Shown: piece by piece, positions 8,392-17,596 of the stretch
Position numbering within the stretch: position 1 is the first letter of the stretch
Layout of the letters: every line of letters begins with the position of its first letter
Assembly: GCF_002101785.1 (NCBI RefSeq)
Contig: NZ_LQPJ01000105.1
Location: 21,201 to 85,200, forward strand
Reading direction: 5' to 3'
DNA: 64,000 nucleotides
Origin: Mycobacterium palustre
GTDB lineage: Bacteria > Actinomycetota > Actinomycetes > Mycobacteriales > Mycobacteriaceae
Program-made: the position numbers and the translations under genes
Notes under the pieces: generated by a model
Told to the model about the DNA's origin: nothing
The model's database searches: none
What the model saw: only the letters and a program-made list of their open reading frames with translations

Positions 8392-8898
8392 CCGATGGCA
8401 CGGATGATCCCCCGCGCCACAACAGATTTGGGTGCCGCCTACCGATCCGAGAAACTTGCACGAACGCCCGGCAAAACTTTCGGGAATCCGACGCAAACGC
8501 TGCGACGGCCGGCCTCTGAAAAATCGCTTGTTGCAGAACGTGGACCGGGCGGTCCCGGCGGGGCGGCGGACCCGGCGGCGGAGGCGGCCATCGACCCAGC
8601 CGTAGGCCGCAGGCCTGCGAGACACGTTGGATCTCAACAGGTTTCGCTGATCTTCGCAGGATGACCAGCTCGGCCCGCCGAAGACAGCGCGACATGATGG
8701 CCCGCACCGGCACAAACCGACCCGGCCGCGATCGCGCGCGGACGAAATCGGCTCAACGACAAGCGCCTTCGGTATCCGCGGGTGTCGGCACCAGATGATC
8801 GCTCGTTGGTGGGTACCCGTGACCGCGTGACCTTACGTCTAAGCGCAGTCGTACGGTGTACGTAGGCTGCGGAACAGTGTCTACCGGGAGGGGTAACT
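8392..8898. other. 507-bp intergenic region with no supported gene
   Basis: This space separates the secreted protein gene from ndhA. I find no convincing coding frame, RNA gene or repeat in it. A short Gly/Pro-biased stretch at about 8545-8600 could be low-complexity sequence or a degraded coding remnant. H37Rv carries several genes (Rv0393-Rv0397) in the corresponding interval as I recall it. The last 40 bases hold the ndhA leader, with a GGGAGGGG ribosome binding site at about 8886-8893. Confidence 0.5.
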
Positions 8899-10278
8899 AT
8901 GTCGCGCCATCGCGTCGTCATCATCGGGAGCGGATTCGGCGGACTCACCGCGGCCAAGGCGCTCAAACGGGCGGACGTCGACGTCACCCTGATCTCGCGA
9001 ACGACGACCCACCTGTTCCAGCCGCTGCTGTACCAGGTGGCCACCGGCATCCTGTCGGAGGGTGACATCGCCCCGACCACCCGGCTGGTCCTGCGCGGGC
9101 AGCGCAACGTGCGGGTGTTGCTGGGCGAGGTCGTCGGGGTCGACCTGACGGCGCGGACCGTCACGTCGAAGCTGGTCGACGTGGAGACGGTGACGCCTTA
9201 CGACAGCGTGATCGTGGCCGCCGGCTCGCAGCAGTCCTACTTCGGCAACGACGAATTCGCCACCTTCGCCCCCGGGATGAAGACCATCGACGACGCCCTC
9301 GAGCTGCGCGGCCGCATCCTCGGAGCCTTCGAGGTGGCCGAGGTGGCCACCGACCCCGCCGAACGGGAACGCCGCCTGACGTTCGTGGTGGTGGGGGCCG
9401 GGCCGACCGGCGTGGAGGTGGCCGGGCAGATCGTCGAGCTCGCCGAGCGCACCCTGGCCGGCGCGTTTCGCACGATCAAGCCCAGCGAATGCCGGGTGAT
9501 CCTGCTCGACGCCGCGCCCGCGGTGCTGCCGCCGATGGGCCCCAAGCTCGGCATGAAGGCGCAACGGCGGCTGGAAAAGATGGGCGTCGAAATTCAGCTC
9601 AACGCGATGGTCAGCGCCGTGGACTACAAGGGCATCACCGTCAAGGACAAGGACGGCACCGAGCGGCGCATCGAAAGCGCGTGCAAGGTGTGGGCCGCCG
9701 GCGTGCAGGCCAGCCCCCTGGGCAAGATGATCGCCGAGCAGTCCGACGGCACCCAAACCGACCGCGCCGGAAGGGTGGTCGTCGAGCCCGACCTCACCGT
9801 CAAGGGACACCCGAACGTGTTCATCATCGGCGACCTGATGTCGGTGCCCGGCGTGCCCGGCATGGCGCAGGGCGCGATCCAGGGCGCGCACTACGCCGCC
9901 AAGGCGATCAAGCACGAACTCAAGGGGCAGTCCGACCCCGCAAACCGCAAGCCGTTCAAGTACTTCGACAAGGGCAGCATGGCGACGGTGTCGCGGTTCA
10001 GCGCCGTCGCGCAGGTCGGCAAGCTGGAGTTCGGCGGGTTCCTCGCGTGGTTGGCGTGGCTGGTGCTGCACCTGTACTACCTGATCGGCCACCGCAACCG
10101 CATCGCCGCCCTGTTCGCCTGGGGCATCTCCTTCCTCGGTCGCACCCGCGGGCAGATGGCCATCACCAGCCAGATGATCTACGCCAGGCTCGCCATGAAC
10201 ATGGTCAAGGAGCAAGCCGGTCAAGGGGCGCTGGCGGCCAGCGAACACGCCGAGCGGGCCGAGCGGCAAGCCGGCTAA
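8899..10278 (+). CDS. ndhA: Type II NADH:quinone oxidoreductase
   Basis: A 459-residue NDH-2, the membrane-peripheral flavoprotein that passes electrons from NADH to menaquinone without pumping protons. The FAD dinucleotide fold is at the N-terminus (VVIIGSGFGGLTAAKAL), the NADH fold near residue 160 (FVVVGAGPTGVEVAGQ), and the second FAD contact at VFIIGDLMSVPGVPGMAQGA. The quinone-site AQGAIQGAHYA follows. The C-terminal helices (FLAWLAWLVLHLYYLIG) are the membrane-binding part. Mycobacteria have two paralogues, ndh and ndhA; the position next to metZ identifies this as ndhA. It ends convergently with metZ, the two stop regions overlapping by four bases. A strong GGGAGGGG precedes the ATG. 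Confidence 0.92.
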   Translation: MSRHRVVIIGSGFGGLTAAKALKRADVDVTLISRTTTHLFQPLLYQVATGILSEGDIAPTTRLVLRGQRNVRVLLGEVVGVDLTARTVTSKLVDVETVTPYDSVIVAAGSQQSYFGNDEFATFAPGMKTIDDALELRGRILGAFEVAEVATDPAERERRLTFVVVGAGPTGVEVAGQIVELAERTLAGAFRTIKPSECRVILLDAAPAVLPPMGPKLGMKAQRRLEKMGVEIQLNAMVSAVDYKGITVKDKDGTERRIESACKVWAAGVQASPLGKMIAEQSDGTQTDRAGRVVVEPDLTVKGHPNVFIIGDLMSVPGVPGMAQGAIQGAHYAAKAIKHELKGQSDPANRKPFKYFDKGSMATVSRFSAVAQVGKLEFGGFLAWLAWLVLHLYYLIGHRNRIAALFAWGISFLGRTRGQMAITSQMIYARLAMNMVKEQAGQGALAASEHAERAERQAG

Positions 10279-11495
10279 CTCAGGGCCTGGTCGATATCGG
10301 CGATCAGGTCGTCGGTGCTTTCCAGGCCGACGGAGATGCGAACCACGTTGTCGCCCAACCCGATCGCGGCGCGACCCTCCGGGCCCATAGCGCGGTGCGT
10401 CGTGGTCGCCGGGTGGGTGATGAGCGATTTGGCGTCGCCGAGATTGTTCGAGATGTCGATCAGCCGCAGCCTGTCCAGCACCTCGAAGGCCCGCTGCTTG
10501 GCGGCATCACGCGGGCCCTTTAGCGCGAAGGTGATCACCGTCCCGCCGCCGGACATCTGGCGCTTGGCCAGGTCGTGCTGCGGGTGCGACGCCAAATACG
10601 GGTAGCGCACCCAGCTCACCGCCGGGTGCGTCTCCAAGAATTCGGCGATCCGGTGGGCCGACGCGTTGCAGTGCTCGACCCGCACCGCCATCGTCTCAAG
10701 GCCTTTCAGCAACACCCACGCGTTGAACGCGCTCATCGCCGGGCCGGTGTGGCGCATCAGCTTTTGCACCGGGCCGTCGATGTACTCCTTGTCCCCGAGG
10801 ATGGCGCCGCCCAACACCCGGCCCTGACCGTCGATGTGCTTGGTCCCCGAATACACCACCACGTCGACGCCCAGCGGAAAGCCCCGCTGCAGCAGCGGGG
10901 TGGCAAAGACGTTGTCCAACACCACCTTTGCGCCGGCCGCGTGGGCCAGCTCGGTCACCGCCGCGATGTCGACCAGCGACTGCATCGGATTGGACGGGGT
11001 CTCGAAGAACACCGCCGCCGTGGGCACCGACAGCGCCTCTTCCCACTGCGATAGGTCGTCGCCGTCGACGAAGACGGTCTGCACCCCCCAGCGGGGCAGG
11101 ATCTCGTTGCACACCACGAAACACGACCCGAACAGGCTGCGCGCCGCGACCAGCCGGTCGCCGGCGGCCAGCAGCGCGCCCAGCGAGGTGAACACCGCGG
11201 CCATGCCGCTCGCGGTGGCGAACGCCGCCGGCGCCCCCTCGATCAGCCGCAGCCGCTCTTCGAACATCGCCACGGTCGGGTTGCCATACCGCGAGTAGAC
11301 GAAGCGGTCCAGCTCGCCGGTGAACGCTTGCTCCGCCACGGCCGCCGACTCGTAGACGTAGCCGGACGTCAAAAACATCGCCTCGGCGGTCTCGTCGAAA
11401 CCGGATCGCAGCAGTCCGCCGCGCACGCCGATCGTGGCCTGGCTGACGCCGTCGGGCAGCTCCTTGGGCGCGCGGACCGAGGGGCCTTCAGTCAT
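10275..11495 (-). CDS. metZ: O-succinylhomoserine sulfhydrylase
   Basis: A 406-residue PLP enzyme of the Cys/Met metabolism family that makes homocysteine from O-succinylhomoserine and sulfide in methionine synthesis. The PLP lysine is Lys219 in VYSGTKHIDGQGRVLGG, and the cofactor-binding SGMAAVFTSLGALL and FETPSNPMQ motifs are present. Length matches MetZ (Rv0391, about 406). The ATG at 11495 follows the rhodanese stop by seven bases. The order purT-rhodanese-metZ is conserved in H37Rv, so the rhodanese may supply or handle sulfane sulfur for this step (inference). Confidence 0.93.
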   Translation of the reverse strand: MTEGPSVRAPKELPDGVSQATIGVRGGLLRSGFDETAEAMFLTSGYVYESAAVAEQAFTGELDRFVYSRYGNPTVAMFEERLRLIEGAPAAFATASGMAAVFTSLGALLAAGDRLVAARSLFGSCFVVCNEILPRWGVQTVFVDGDDLSQWEEALSVPTAAVFFETPSNPMQSLVDIAAVTELAHAAGAKVVLDNVFATPLLQRGFPLGVDVVVYSGTKHIDGQGRVLGGAILGDKEYIDGPVQKLMRHTGPAMSAFNAWVLLKGLETMAVRVEHCNASAHRIAEFLETHPAVSWVRYPYLASHPQHDLAKRQMSGGGTVITFALKGPRDAAKQRAFEVLDRLRLIDISNNLGDAKSLITHPATTTHRAMGPEGRAAIGLGDNVVRISVGLESTDDLIADIDQALS

Positions 11496-11502
11496 TGCTG
11501 CT

Positions 11503-11925
11503 TCATCCCTGCTTCCACGGCAATCCCACCGCGCGCCAACCGGTTTCGCCGCGATGGCCCTTGGCGTCGAGGTGACCTTCGAAACCGTCGAGCACGTTGT
11601 ACGCCGGGGTGATGCCCACCTCCGTCGCCACCTCGGCCGCCCCGATCGAGCGGTTGCCCGAGCGACACAGAAACACCACCGGCCGCTCCTCGTCGGCCGG
11701 CGCGGGCGGGACCCGCTCCTTCAGCTCCTCGACGAAGTTCTCGTTGCGCCTGCCGTCGGTCGTATTCCACTCGATGTAGACCACCTCGCGCCCCAGGCTC
11801 GACAGGTCGGGCACTCCGACGAACCGCCATTCGGCGTCGGTGCGCACGTCGACCAGCACGGCGCGGGGGTTCTCGCTCAGTAGCTTCCACGCCTCGAGAG
11901 GCGTGATGTCTCCTGCGTAGCTCAC
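11503..11925 (-). CDS. Rhodanese-like sulfurtransferase (Rv0390 homologue)
   Basis: A 140-residue single-domain rhodanese. The active-site loop is CRSGNRS with Cys87 as the persulfide-carrying residue, preceded by the strand RPVVFL; the N-terminal strand AVLVDVRTDAEW is typical of the fold. The start is a GTG at 11925 overlapping the purT stop (GTGA), and the length equals Rv0390 as I recall it. Its place between purT and metZ suggests a role in sulfur transfer for methionine or thiol metabolism, but no partner has been shown by the sequence. Confidence 0.9.
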   Translation of the reverse strand: MSYAGDITPLEAWKLLSENPRAVLVDVRTDAEWRFVGVPDLSSLGREVVYIEWNTTDGRRNENFVEELKERVPPAPADEERPVVFLCRSGNRSIGAAEVATEVGITPAYNVLDGFEGHLDAKGHRGETGWRAVGLPWKQG

Positions 11926-13169
11926 CCGCCCGAGTCTCGCATATTCAGGGCCGCCGCCACCTGCCGGGCGCGGTCGCGGGCGGTCCGCACATCGGGCGCC
12001 GTGGCCAGCGCGACGCCCAGCTTGTGCGGCGACGCCGCGCCCGGCCCGAACACGCGCAGATCGCTTTCGGGGACCCCCAGCGCCGCGGTCAGCGCGGCCG
12101 CGGTGGGTGCCGCCGCGCCGGGTCCGGGCTCGATCCCGTGCGCGGCGCCGGGCGACATCATCATCGTGTCCAGCGGCAACCCGAGAACGGCGCGGGCCTG
12201 CAGCTCGAACGCCGAAAGCCGCTGGCTGCGCAGTGTCACCCAGGCGCTGGGGTGCGGGCGGGCGGTGACGTCGGCGAAGTACACCTCGTCGCCCTTGATC
12301 ATCAGCTCGACGCTGAACACGCCGCGCCCGCCGAGCGCCTTGACGATCCGCGCGGCGATCGACTTGGCCGCGTCCACCGCCGCGGCGCTGATCTGCTGGG
12401 GCTGCCACGATTCCAGCACCACGCCGTCGGCGTCGCGATGACCGATCGGCGAGCAGAACTCGGTCAGCGGGCCCTGCGGGCCTTCGCTGCGCACCACGAT
12501 CAGGGTGACGTCAAATTCGACCTCGACCACGGTTTCGGCCATCGCGCGCTGCGGGGCGCCCGGCCGGTCCCCGACCGCGCGCTGCCAGGCCGGCTCGACG
12601 TCGTCGGGCCCGGCGACCACGGAGTGCCCCCGCCCGGACACCGGCTTCACCAGCAGCGGGAACCCCGCGTGCGCGGCCACCGCCCGCAGTTCACCGACGG
12701 AGCCGACGAACCAGAACGGCGCGGTGGGCAGCCCCAACTCGTCGGCGGCGAGCCGCCGCAGGGCCTCCCGGTCGGACGTGAGCCGGACGGCGCGCGCGTT
12801 GGGCACCAGCTCGGGGTGCGCCCGGCCCGCCAGAGCGTCGAGGGCGTCCGCGGCGACCGCGTCGGTCGCGGTGACCACGTAGTCCGGCCGCAGCCGCTCG
12901 ATGGCGGCCGTCAGCTCGGCGGCGTCGGTCAACGGGATGGTCAGCGACTCGTCGGCCACGGTGTGGGCGGGCGCGCGGGGGTGCTCGCGGTCGTCTCCCC
13001 CGGCGATCACCCGCGCGCCGAGGTGGCGCAGGGCGACCGCCAGCTCCCGGCTCAGCTCACCGGACCCCAGCAGCAGCACCCGAGTCCGGGCGGCGGGCTC
13101 GGCGGCCCGCTCGGGCACGGCGAGCGCCGTCGTCTGGTCGTCCTGTCCGTCGGTCGGGCCGTCCGTCAC
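11922..13169 (-). CDS. purT: Formate-dependent phosphoribosylglycinamide formyltransferase
   Basis: A 415-residue ATP-grasp enzyme that formylates glycinamide ribonucleotide using formate and ATP in purine synthesis. The preATP-grasp fold begins VLLLGSGELSRELAVAL, the central FPLLVKPVSGRGHSVV binds ATP, and GVFSVELMIKGDEVYFADV plus ARPHPSAWVTL carry the metal- and substrate-binding residues. The start is a GTG at 13169. A TATCCT hexamer six bases upstream suggests a leaderless message. It heads the purT-rhodanese-metZ operon. In H37Rv purT is next to PPE genes, whereas here it abuts the thioesterase gene, which marks a rearrangement junction. Confidence 0.92.
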   Translation of the reverse strand: MTDGPTDGQDDQTTALAVPERAAEPAARTRVLLLGSGELSRELAVALRHLGARVIAGGDDREHPRAPAHTVADESLTIPLTDAAELTAAIERLRPDYVVTATDAVAADALDALAGRAHPELVPNARAVRLTSDREALRRLAADELGLPTAPFWFVGSVGELRAVAAHAGFPLLVKPVSGRGHSVVAGPDDVEPAWQRAVGDRPGAPQRAMAETVVEVEFDVTLIVVRSEGPQGPLTEFCSPIGHRDADGVVLESWQPQQISAAAVDAAKSIAARIVKALGGRGVFSVELMIKGDEVYFADVTARPHPSAWVTLRSQRLSAFELQARAVLGLPLDTMMMSPGAAHGIEPGPGAAAPTAAALTAALGVPESDLRVFGPGAASPHKLGVALATAPDVRTARDRARQVAAALNMRDSGG

Positions 13170-13175
13170 CGCTTC

Positions 13176-13181
13176 AGGATA
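13176..13181 (-). promoter_or_regulatory. -10 hexamer, probable leaderless promoter of purT
   Basis: TATCCT on the minus strand is followed by GAAGCG and then the GTG start of purT at 13169. The spacing fits transcription starting at the start codon. It lies in the 43-base gap that forms one junction of the block inverted relative to H37Rv. Confidence 0.5.
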
Positions 13182-13212
13182 GGGCCGCCGCGCGTGGGGG
13201 CGGCGCGCCTTC

Positions 13213-13851
13213 TCAGGGCTGGCCGGGCAGCAGCCGCACCATCAGGCCGTTGGCTTCGGCCAACAGGGCGTCATCGGCGTCGACCAATTCCGCCGACACG
13301 AACGCCTTGCGGCCCTCGGCGCTGCTGACCCGACCCCGCACCAGCAGCGGCGTGTCGATCGGCGTGACCCTGCGGTAGTCGACGTGCAGGAAGGCCGTGC
13401 GGCTGATCGGCCGGCCGGCGGCGTGGCTGATCATCCCGAACATGTGGTCGAACAGCAGCGGCAGCACGCCGCCGTGCACGGCGTGGTTGCCGCCGACGTG
13501 GAACCGGCTGAAGTGGCCGGTCATCTCCACGCCGTCGGGCGCGTAGCGGGTCAAAGTCCACGGCGGCAGCAGCAGGCTGCCCATGCCGGGCAGGTCCGGA
13601 GTGCGCCCGGCCGGCGCCTTGCCCTCCTCGGCCTCATACGGGCTCAGCAGCTCGACCAGCGCGGCGGCGCGGTCAAAAGCCTCGTCCCATAGGTCGTCGT
13701 CGGGGTCGGCCGACACCGCGAGGTCCTGCAGGCGGCGCATGGCGGCGACGAACCGGCCGAACCCCGGGCCGGGGCTGGCCGGCGCGTATTCGGGAAAGCC
13801 GCCGTGATGTTCGTAGTCGGGATCGAGTTGTCGTGGATCGAAATCCGTCAC
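13213..13851 (-). CDS. Hotdog-fold thioesterase (Rv0356c homologue)
   Basis: A 212-residue protein with a PaaI-type hotdog thioesterase domain in its C-terminal half. The helix-containing [22 protein letters not shown] holds the HGG signature, and the following [20 protein letters not shown] strand pair is typical. The N-terminal about 90 residues are helical and family-specific. The substrate is presumably an acyl-CoA but is unknown. The GTG start at 13851 overlaps the purA stop (GTGA). In H37Rv, Rv0356c is likewise directly downstream of purA (Rv0357c), so the pair has stayed together through the local rearrangement. Confidence 0.85.
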   Translation of the reverse strand: MTDFDPRQLDPDYEHHGGFPEYAPASPGPGFGRFVAAMRRLQDLAVSADPDDDLWDEAFDRAAALVELLSPYEAEEGKAPAGRTPDLPGMGSLLLPPWTLTRYAPDGVEMTGHFSRFHVGGNHAVHGGVLPLLFDHMFGMISHAAGRPISRTAFLHVDYRRVTPIDTPLLVRGRVSSAEGRKAFVSAELVDADDALLAEANGLMVRLLPGQP

Positions 13852-15146
13852 GGGCGGGCCGCCAGGATGTCGCGGCGCACGATGGTCTGATCGCGCCCGG
13901 GACCGACGCCGATGCACGAAATATGCGCTCCGGCAAGCTCTTCCAGCCGCAGCACGTAGTCGCGCGCCTTGGCGGGCAGGTCGTCGAACTCGCGCGCCGC
14001 CGAGATGTCCTCCCACCAGCCCGGCAGCTCCTCGTAGATCGGCTCGGCGCGGGCGAGGTCGCTTTGGGTCATCGGCATGTCATAGGTGGGCGCCCCGTCG
14101 ATGCGGTAGCCCACGCATACCGGCACCGTCTCCAGGCTGGACAGCACGTCGAGCTTGGTCAGGAAGTAGTCGGTGATGCCGTTGACCCGGCTGGCGTAGC
14201 GCGCGACGACGGCGTCGAACCAGCCGCAGCGGCGCCGCCGCCCCGTCGTGACTCCGAATTCACCGCCGGTCTTGGACAGGTACTCGCCCTTTTCGTCGAA
14301 CAGCTCGGTGGGGAACGGGCCCGAGCCCACCCGGGTGGTGTAGGCCTTGAGGATGCCCAGCACCGTGGTGATCCGGGTCGGGCCGATCCCCGACCCGACG
14401 GCCGCGCCGCCCGCCGTCGGATTCGACGACGTCACATAGGGATACGTGCCGTGGTCGACGTCGAGCAGGGTGCCCTGCGAGCCCTCCAGCAACACCGTTT
14501 CGCCGTCCTCGAGCGCGCTGTTGAGCAGCCGGCGGGTGTCGGCGATGCGGTGGGAGAACCCCTTCGCCTGTTGCAGCAGCGCCTCGACCACCTGGTAGGG
14601 GTCCAGCGCCTTGCGGTTGTAGACCTTGACCAGGATCTGGTTCTTGAGCTCCAGCGCGGCCTCGATCTTGTGGGTCAGCTGTTCGGGGTCGAGCACGTCG
14701 GCGACCCGGATCCCCATGCGGGCGATCTTGTCCTGGTAGCACGGCCCGATGCCGCGGCCCGTCGTGCCGATCTTCTTGCTGCCCATGTAGCGCTCGGTCA
14801 CCTTGTCGATGGCCACGTGGTAGGGCATCAGCAGGTGGGCGTCGGCCGAGATCAGCAGCTTGGAGGTGTCCACGCCGCGGTCCTCGAGGCCTTTGAGCTC
14901 GTCCAGCAGAACCCCGGGATCCACCACCACGCCGTTGCCGATCACGTTGGTGACGCCGGGCGTGAGCACCCCGGACGGGATCAGGTGCAGCGCGAAATGC
15001 TCGCCGCTGGGCAGGACGACGGTGTGCCCCGCGTTGTTGCCGCCCTGGTAGCGCACCACCCACTGCACGCGCCCGCCGAGCAGGTCAGTCGCCTTACCTT
15101 TGCCCTCGTCGCCCCACTGGGCGCCGATGAGGACGATTGCCGGCAT
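13848..15146 (-). CDS. purA: Adenylosuccinate synthetase
   Basis: A 432-residue enzyme that joins IMP and aspartate using GTP, the first step from IMP to AMP. The N-terminal GTP loop GDEGKGK is at residues 12-18 and is followed by the conserved [14 protein letters not shown]-binding [28 protein letters not shown], and the aspartate loop [13 protein letters not shown] are all present. Length equals mycobacterial PurA. The ATG at 15146 has a GGGAG eight bases upstream. It is translationally coupled to the downstream thioesterase and divergent from the Rv0358-like gene. Confidence 0.97.
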   Translation of the reverse strand: MPAIVLIGAQWGDEGKGKATDLLGGRVQWVVRYQGGNNAGHTVVLPSGEHFALHLIPSGVLTPGVTNVIGNGVVVDPGVLLDELKGLEDRGVDTSKLLISADAHLLMPYHVAIDKVTERYMGSKKIGTTGRGIGPCYQDKIARMGIRVADVLDPEQLTHKIEAALELKNQILVKVYNRKALDPYQVVEALLQQAKGFSHRIADTRRLLNSALEDGETVLLEGSQGTLLDVDHGTYPYVTSSNPTAGGAAVGSGIGPTRITTVLGILKAYTTRVGSGPFPTELFDEKGEYLSKTGGEFGVTTGRRRRCGWFDAVVARYASRVNGITDYFLTKLDVLSSLETVPVCVGYRIDGAPTYDMPMTQSDLARAEPIYEELPGWWEDISAAREFDDLPAKARDYVLRLEELAGAHISCIGVGPGRDQTIVRRDILAARP

Positions 15147-15227
15147 GACTTTGCTCCCACCTGATCGCGCCTGCTTATTGTGGTCCAGCCGGTGACCCAG
15201 ACTATCCCAGGAGGTATCGCGGAACGC

Positions 15228-15863
15228 ATGAATGGCGTGGCCGTGGTGCTGTTCGGCGATCGTCGGGTGCCGGGACCCCTGGCCGGCCTGCCGACCCACC
15301 GCGTTGCCGGCGCCGACGACATCGACGCCGCGATCGGGCCGCACGGGCGCCTGGCGGTCGTCGGCGGCGACGCCGACCTGGCCGCCGTGCTGACCCGGTT
15401 GCTGCGCGCCGAGCGGCTCGACATCGAGGTGGCGTACGTGCCGCCGCGCCGCACCCGCGCCACCCGGATCTACCGGCTGCCGGCCGGGCGGCGGGCCGCG
15501 CGGCGCGCCCGGCGGGGTTCGGCGCGTCGGGTGACGCTGATCCGCGACGAGACCGGGTCGGCGGTCGTGGGCCGGGCCCGCTGGCTGCCGGCCGAGGGCC
15601 GGCTGCTGCGCGGCGAGGCGGTGGTCGACGACACCCCGCTGTTCGACGGCGAGGTCGAACAGGTGTGGGTGGAGCCGACGCTGGCGATGCCGGGGCTGCG
15701 GGCGGCGGTTCGGCGCCGGGCCTGGCCGCGATGGGTCGCCGGCCGCGCCGCCCAACTCGGCAGCACCGGCGTCACCGTCGAACGCGACGGGGTCGCGGCG
15801 CCGCGGGCGGCGCGGCGCTCGACGTTCTACCGCAACGTCGAGGGCTGGCCGCTGGTCCGGTAG
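15228..15863 (+). CDS. Conserved mycobacterial protein (Rv0358 homologue)
   Basis: A 211-residue protein of unknown function. Its centre is very basic ([20 protein letters not shown]) and the C-terminus reads [15 protein letters not shown]. Position between purA and the Rv0359-like protease matches Rv0358. Starts at 15180 and 15192 (GTG) are also in frame. I chose the ATG at 15228 because an AGGAGG lies about 13 bases upstream, although that spacing is long. The basic patch could contact nucleic acid or phospholipid, but nothing in the sequence proves either, and I do not assign a function. Confidence 0.7.
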   Translation: MNGVAVVLFGDRRVPGPLAGLPTHRVAGADDIDAAIGPHGRLAVVGGDADLAAVLTRLLRAERLDIEVAYVPPRRTRATRIYRLPAGRRAARRARRGSARRVTLIRDETGSAVVGRARWLPAEGRLLRGEAVVDDTPLFDGEVEQVWVEPTLAMPGLRAAVRRRAWPRWVAGRAAQLGSTGVTVERDGVAAPRAARRSTFYRNVEGWPLVR

Positions 15864-15866
15864 CGT
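15861..15866 (+). promoter_or_regulatory. -10 hexamer, probable leaderless promoter of the site-2 protease gene
   Basis: TAGCGT starts at the stop codon of the Rv0358-like gene and lies six bases before the GTG at 15873. No ribosome binding site is present, so a leaderless start is plausible. Confidence 0.4.
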
Positions 15867-15872
15867 CGAGCG

Positions 15873-16655
15873 GTGAACTTCGCCGCGCGGCAACACGAAT
15901 CGGTCCGACCCAGCCCGATCTTTTTGGCCCTGGTCGGGCTGACCGCGGTCGGCGGCGTGCTGGCCTGGCTGGCGGGATCCAGCGTGCGGCCGCTGTCGTA
16001 TGCCGGGGTGTTCATCTTCGTGATCGCGGGCTGGTTGGTCTCGCTGTGCCTGCACGAGTTCGGGCATGCGGTGACGGCGTGGCGCTTCGGCGACCACGAC
16101 GTCGCGGTGCGCGGCTACCTGACGCTGGATCCGCGCCGCTACAGCCACCCGGGGCTGTCGTTGCTGCTGCCGATGGTGGTCATCTTGCTCGGCGGGATCG
16201 GGCTGCCGGGCGCCGCGGTGTACGTGCGGACCTGGTTCATGACCCCGGCCCGGCGCAGCCTGGTCAGCCTGGCGGGCCCGGCGGCCAACCTGGTGCTGGC
16301 GGTGCTGCTGCTGGCGCTGTCCCGGACGCTGTACGACCCGGCACACGCGGTGCTGTGGGCGGGTGTCGCGTTCTTGGGGTTCCTCCAGTTGACCGCGCTG
16401 TTGCTGAACCTGCTGCCGATTCCGGGCCTGGACGGCTACGACGCCCTGGAACCGCACCTGAGCCCGCAGACGCAACGCGCGGTGGCCCCGGTCAAGCAGT
16501 ACGGCTTTTTCATCCTGCTGTTCTTGCTGCTGGCGCCGGTGATCAACCAGTGGTTCTTTTCGCTGGTGCTGTGGCTGTTCGACTTCTCCGGCGTTCCGCA
16601 CTGGCTGGCCGGCGCCGGCAGCTCGCTGACCCGCTTCTGGAGCGCCTGGTTCTAG
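15873..16655 (+). CDS. Site-2 protease family zinc metalloprotease, M50 (Rv0359 homologue)
   Basis: A 260-residue polytopic membrane protein with the zinc-binding HEFGH motif at residues 61-65 inside a membrane helix. The third ligand is the Asp187 of [11 protein letters not shown] near the C-terminal side. About six membrane helices are predicted. There is no PDZ or CBS domain, so it belongs to the minimal M50 group. Such proteases cut membrane-bound regulators within the bilayer; the substrate here is unknown. Length fits Rv0359. It starts at a GTG with a -10-like hexamer directly upstream. Confidence 0.88.
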   Translation: MNFAARQHESVRPSPIFLALVGLTAVGGVLAWLAGSSVRPLSYAGVFIFVIAGWLVSLCLHEFGHAVTAWRFGDHDVAVRGYLTLDPRRYSHPGLSLLLPMVVILLGGIGLPGAAVYVRTWFMTPARRSLVSLAGPAANLVLAVLLLALSRTLYDPAHAVLWAGVAFLGFLQLTALLLNLLPIPGLDGYDALEPHLSPQTQRAVAPVKQYGFFILLFLLLAPVINQWFFSLVLWLFDFSGVPHWLAGAGSSLTRFWSAWF

Positions 16656-16662
16656 CCCTTGC

Positions 16663-16688
16663 AATATATGCGCTATCACGCATATATT
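16663..16688 (+). promoter_or_regulatory. Perfect 10-6-10 inverted repeat, probable metalloregulator operator
   Basis: AATATATGCG and CGCATATATT form a perfect inverted repeat with a six-base centre. A/T-rich repeats of this kind are bound by ArsR/SmtB-family metal sensors. The repeat ends nine bases before the ATG of the cation exporter and its right arm includes TATATT, a likely -10 element. A bound repressor would therefore cover the promoter. No Shine-Dalgarno sequence is present, so the message is probably leaderless. In M. smegmatis an exporter named ZitA is controlled by zinc-sensing SmtB; equivalence here is inferred. Confidence 0.75.
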
Positions 16689-16696
16689 CCCGGGCT

Positions 16697-17596
16697 ATGG
16701 GCGCCGGCCACCACCACACCCCCGCCGAGGGCGGCTCGTCACCGATGATTTCCCGCATGATCGCCGCCGCGGCGATCCTGGCGGCGTTCTTCGTCGTGGA
16801 GCTGACCACCTCGTTGCTGATCAACTCGATCGCGCTGCTGGCCGACGCCGGGCACATGCTGACCGACGTCGTCGCCGTGTTCATGGGACTGACCGCCGTC
16901 ATCCTGGCCCAGCGCGGCAGCTCGTCGCCGGCGCGGACCTACGGATGGCATCGGGCGGAGGTGTTCACCGCGGTCGCCAACGCGGGCCTGCTGGTCGGGG
17001 TCGCCCTGTTCATCCTGTGGGAGGCGATGCGGCGGCTCAAGGAGACCCCGACGATCCCCGGCGTGCCGATGATCGTGGTCGCGCTGGCCGGCCTGCTCGC
17101 CAACCTGGTGGTGGCGCTGCTGCTGCGCTCGCATTCGCAGGGCAGCCTGGCGGTCAAGGGCGCCTACATGGAGGTCGTGGCCGACAGCGTCGGCAGCCTG
17201 GGCGTGTTGATCGCCGGGATCGTCACCGTCACGACGCGCTGGCCCTACGCCGACGTGGTGGTCGCCGTGCTCGTCGCCCTGTGGGTGCTGCCCCGCGCGG
17301 TGTCGCTGGCCCGCGCGGCGCTGCGGATCCTCTCCGAGGCGTCGCCGGCCCACATCGACGTCGAGGAGCTGCGCGGCGCGCTGGGCGCCGTGGACGGCGT
17401 GACCGAGGTCCACGACCTGCACGTGTGGACGCTGTCGCCGGGCAAGGACATGTGCACCGCGCACCTGACCAGCGACGGCGACTCGGCCCGCGTGCTGCGG
17501 GACGCCCGCGCGGTGCTGTCGGCGCGCGGCCTGGACCACGCCACCGTCCAGATCGAGTCGCCGGGTCCGCAGGACGGCTGCACCGAGACCTTCTAG
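16697..17596 (+). CDS. zitA: Cation diffusion facilitator (zinc/cation exporter, ZitA-like)
   Basis: A 299-residue CDF exporter with six membrane helices. A histidine-rich N-terminus (MGAGHHH) precedes TM2, which carries the metal site LLADAGHMLTD (Asp50, His53, Asp57). The TM5 site reads EVVAD (Glu159, Asp163) where zinc CDF proteins usually have HxxxD. The cytoplasmic C-terminal domain includes VTEVHDLHVWTLSPGKD, typical of the family. An operator overlaps its promoter, indicating metal-induced expression. H37Rv has no such gene between Rv0359 and Rv0360c. The gene symbol rests on similarity of type and context with M. smegmatis ZitA and is tentative. It ends convergently with the Rv0360c-like gene. 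Confidence 0.85.
   Translation: MGAGHHHTPAEGGSSPMISRMIAAAAILAAFFVVELTTSLLINSIALLADAGHMLTDVVAVFMGLTAVILAQRGSSSPARTYGWHRAEVFTAVANAGLLVGVALFILWEAMRRLKETPTIPGVPMIVVALAGLLANLVVALLLRSHSQGSLAVKGAYMEVVADSVGSLGVLIAGIVTVTTRWPYADVVVAVLVALWVLPRAVSLARAALRILSEASPAHIDVEELRGALGAVDGVTEVHDLHVWTLSPGKDMCTAHLTSDGDSARVLRDARAVLSARGLDHATVQIESPGPQDGCTETF

Noticed and set aside
8395..8664. Possible 89-codon gene between the secreted protein and ndhA
   Set aside because: No homology I recognise, no ribosome binding site, and low-complexity Gly/Pro/Ala composition.
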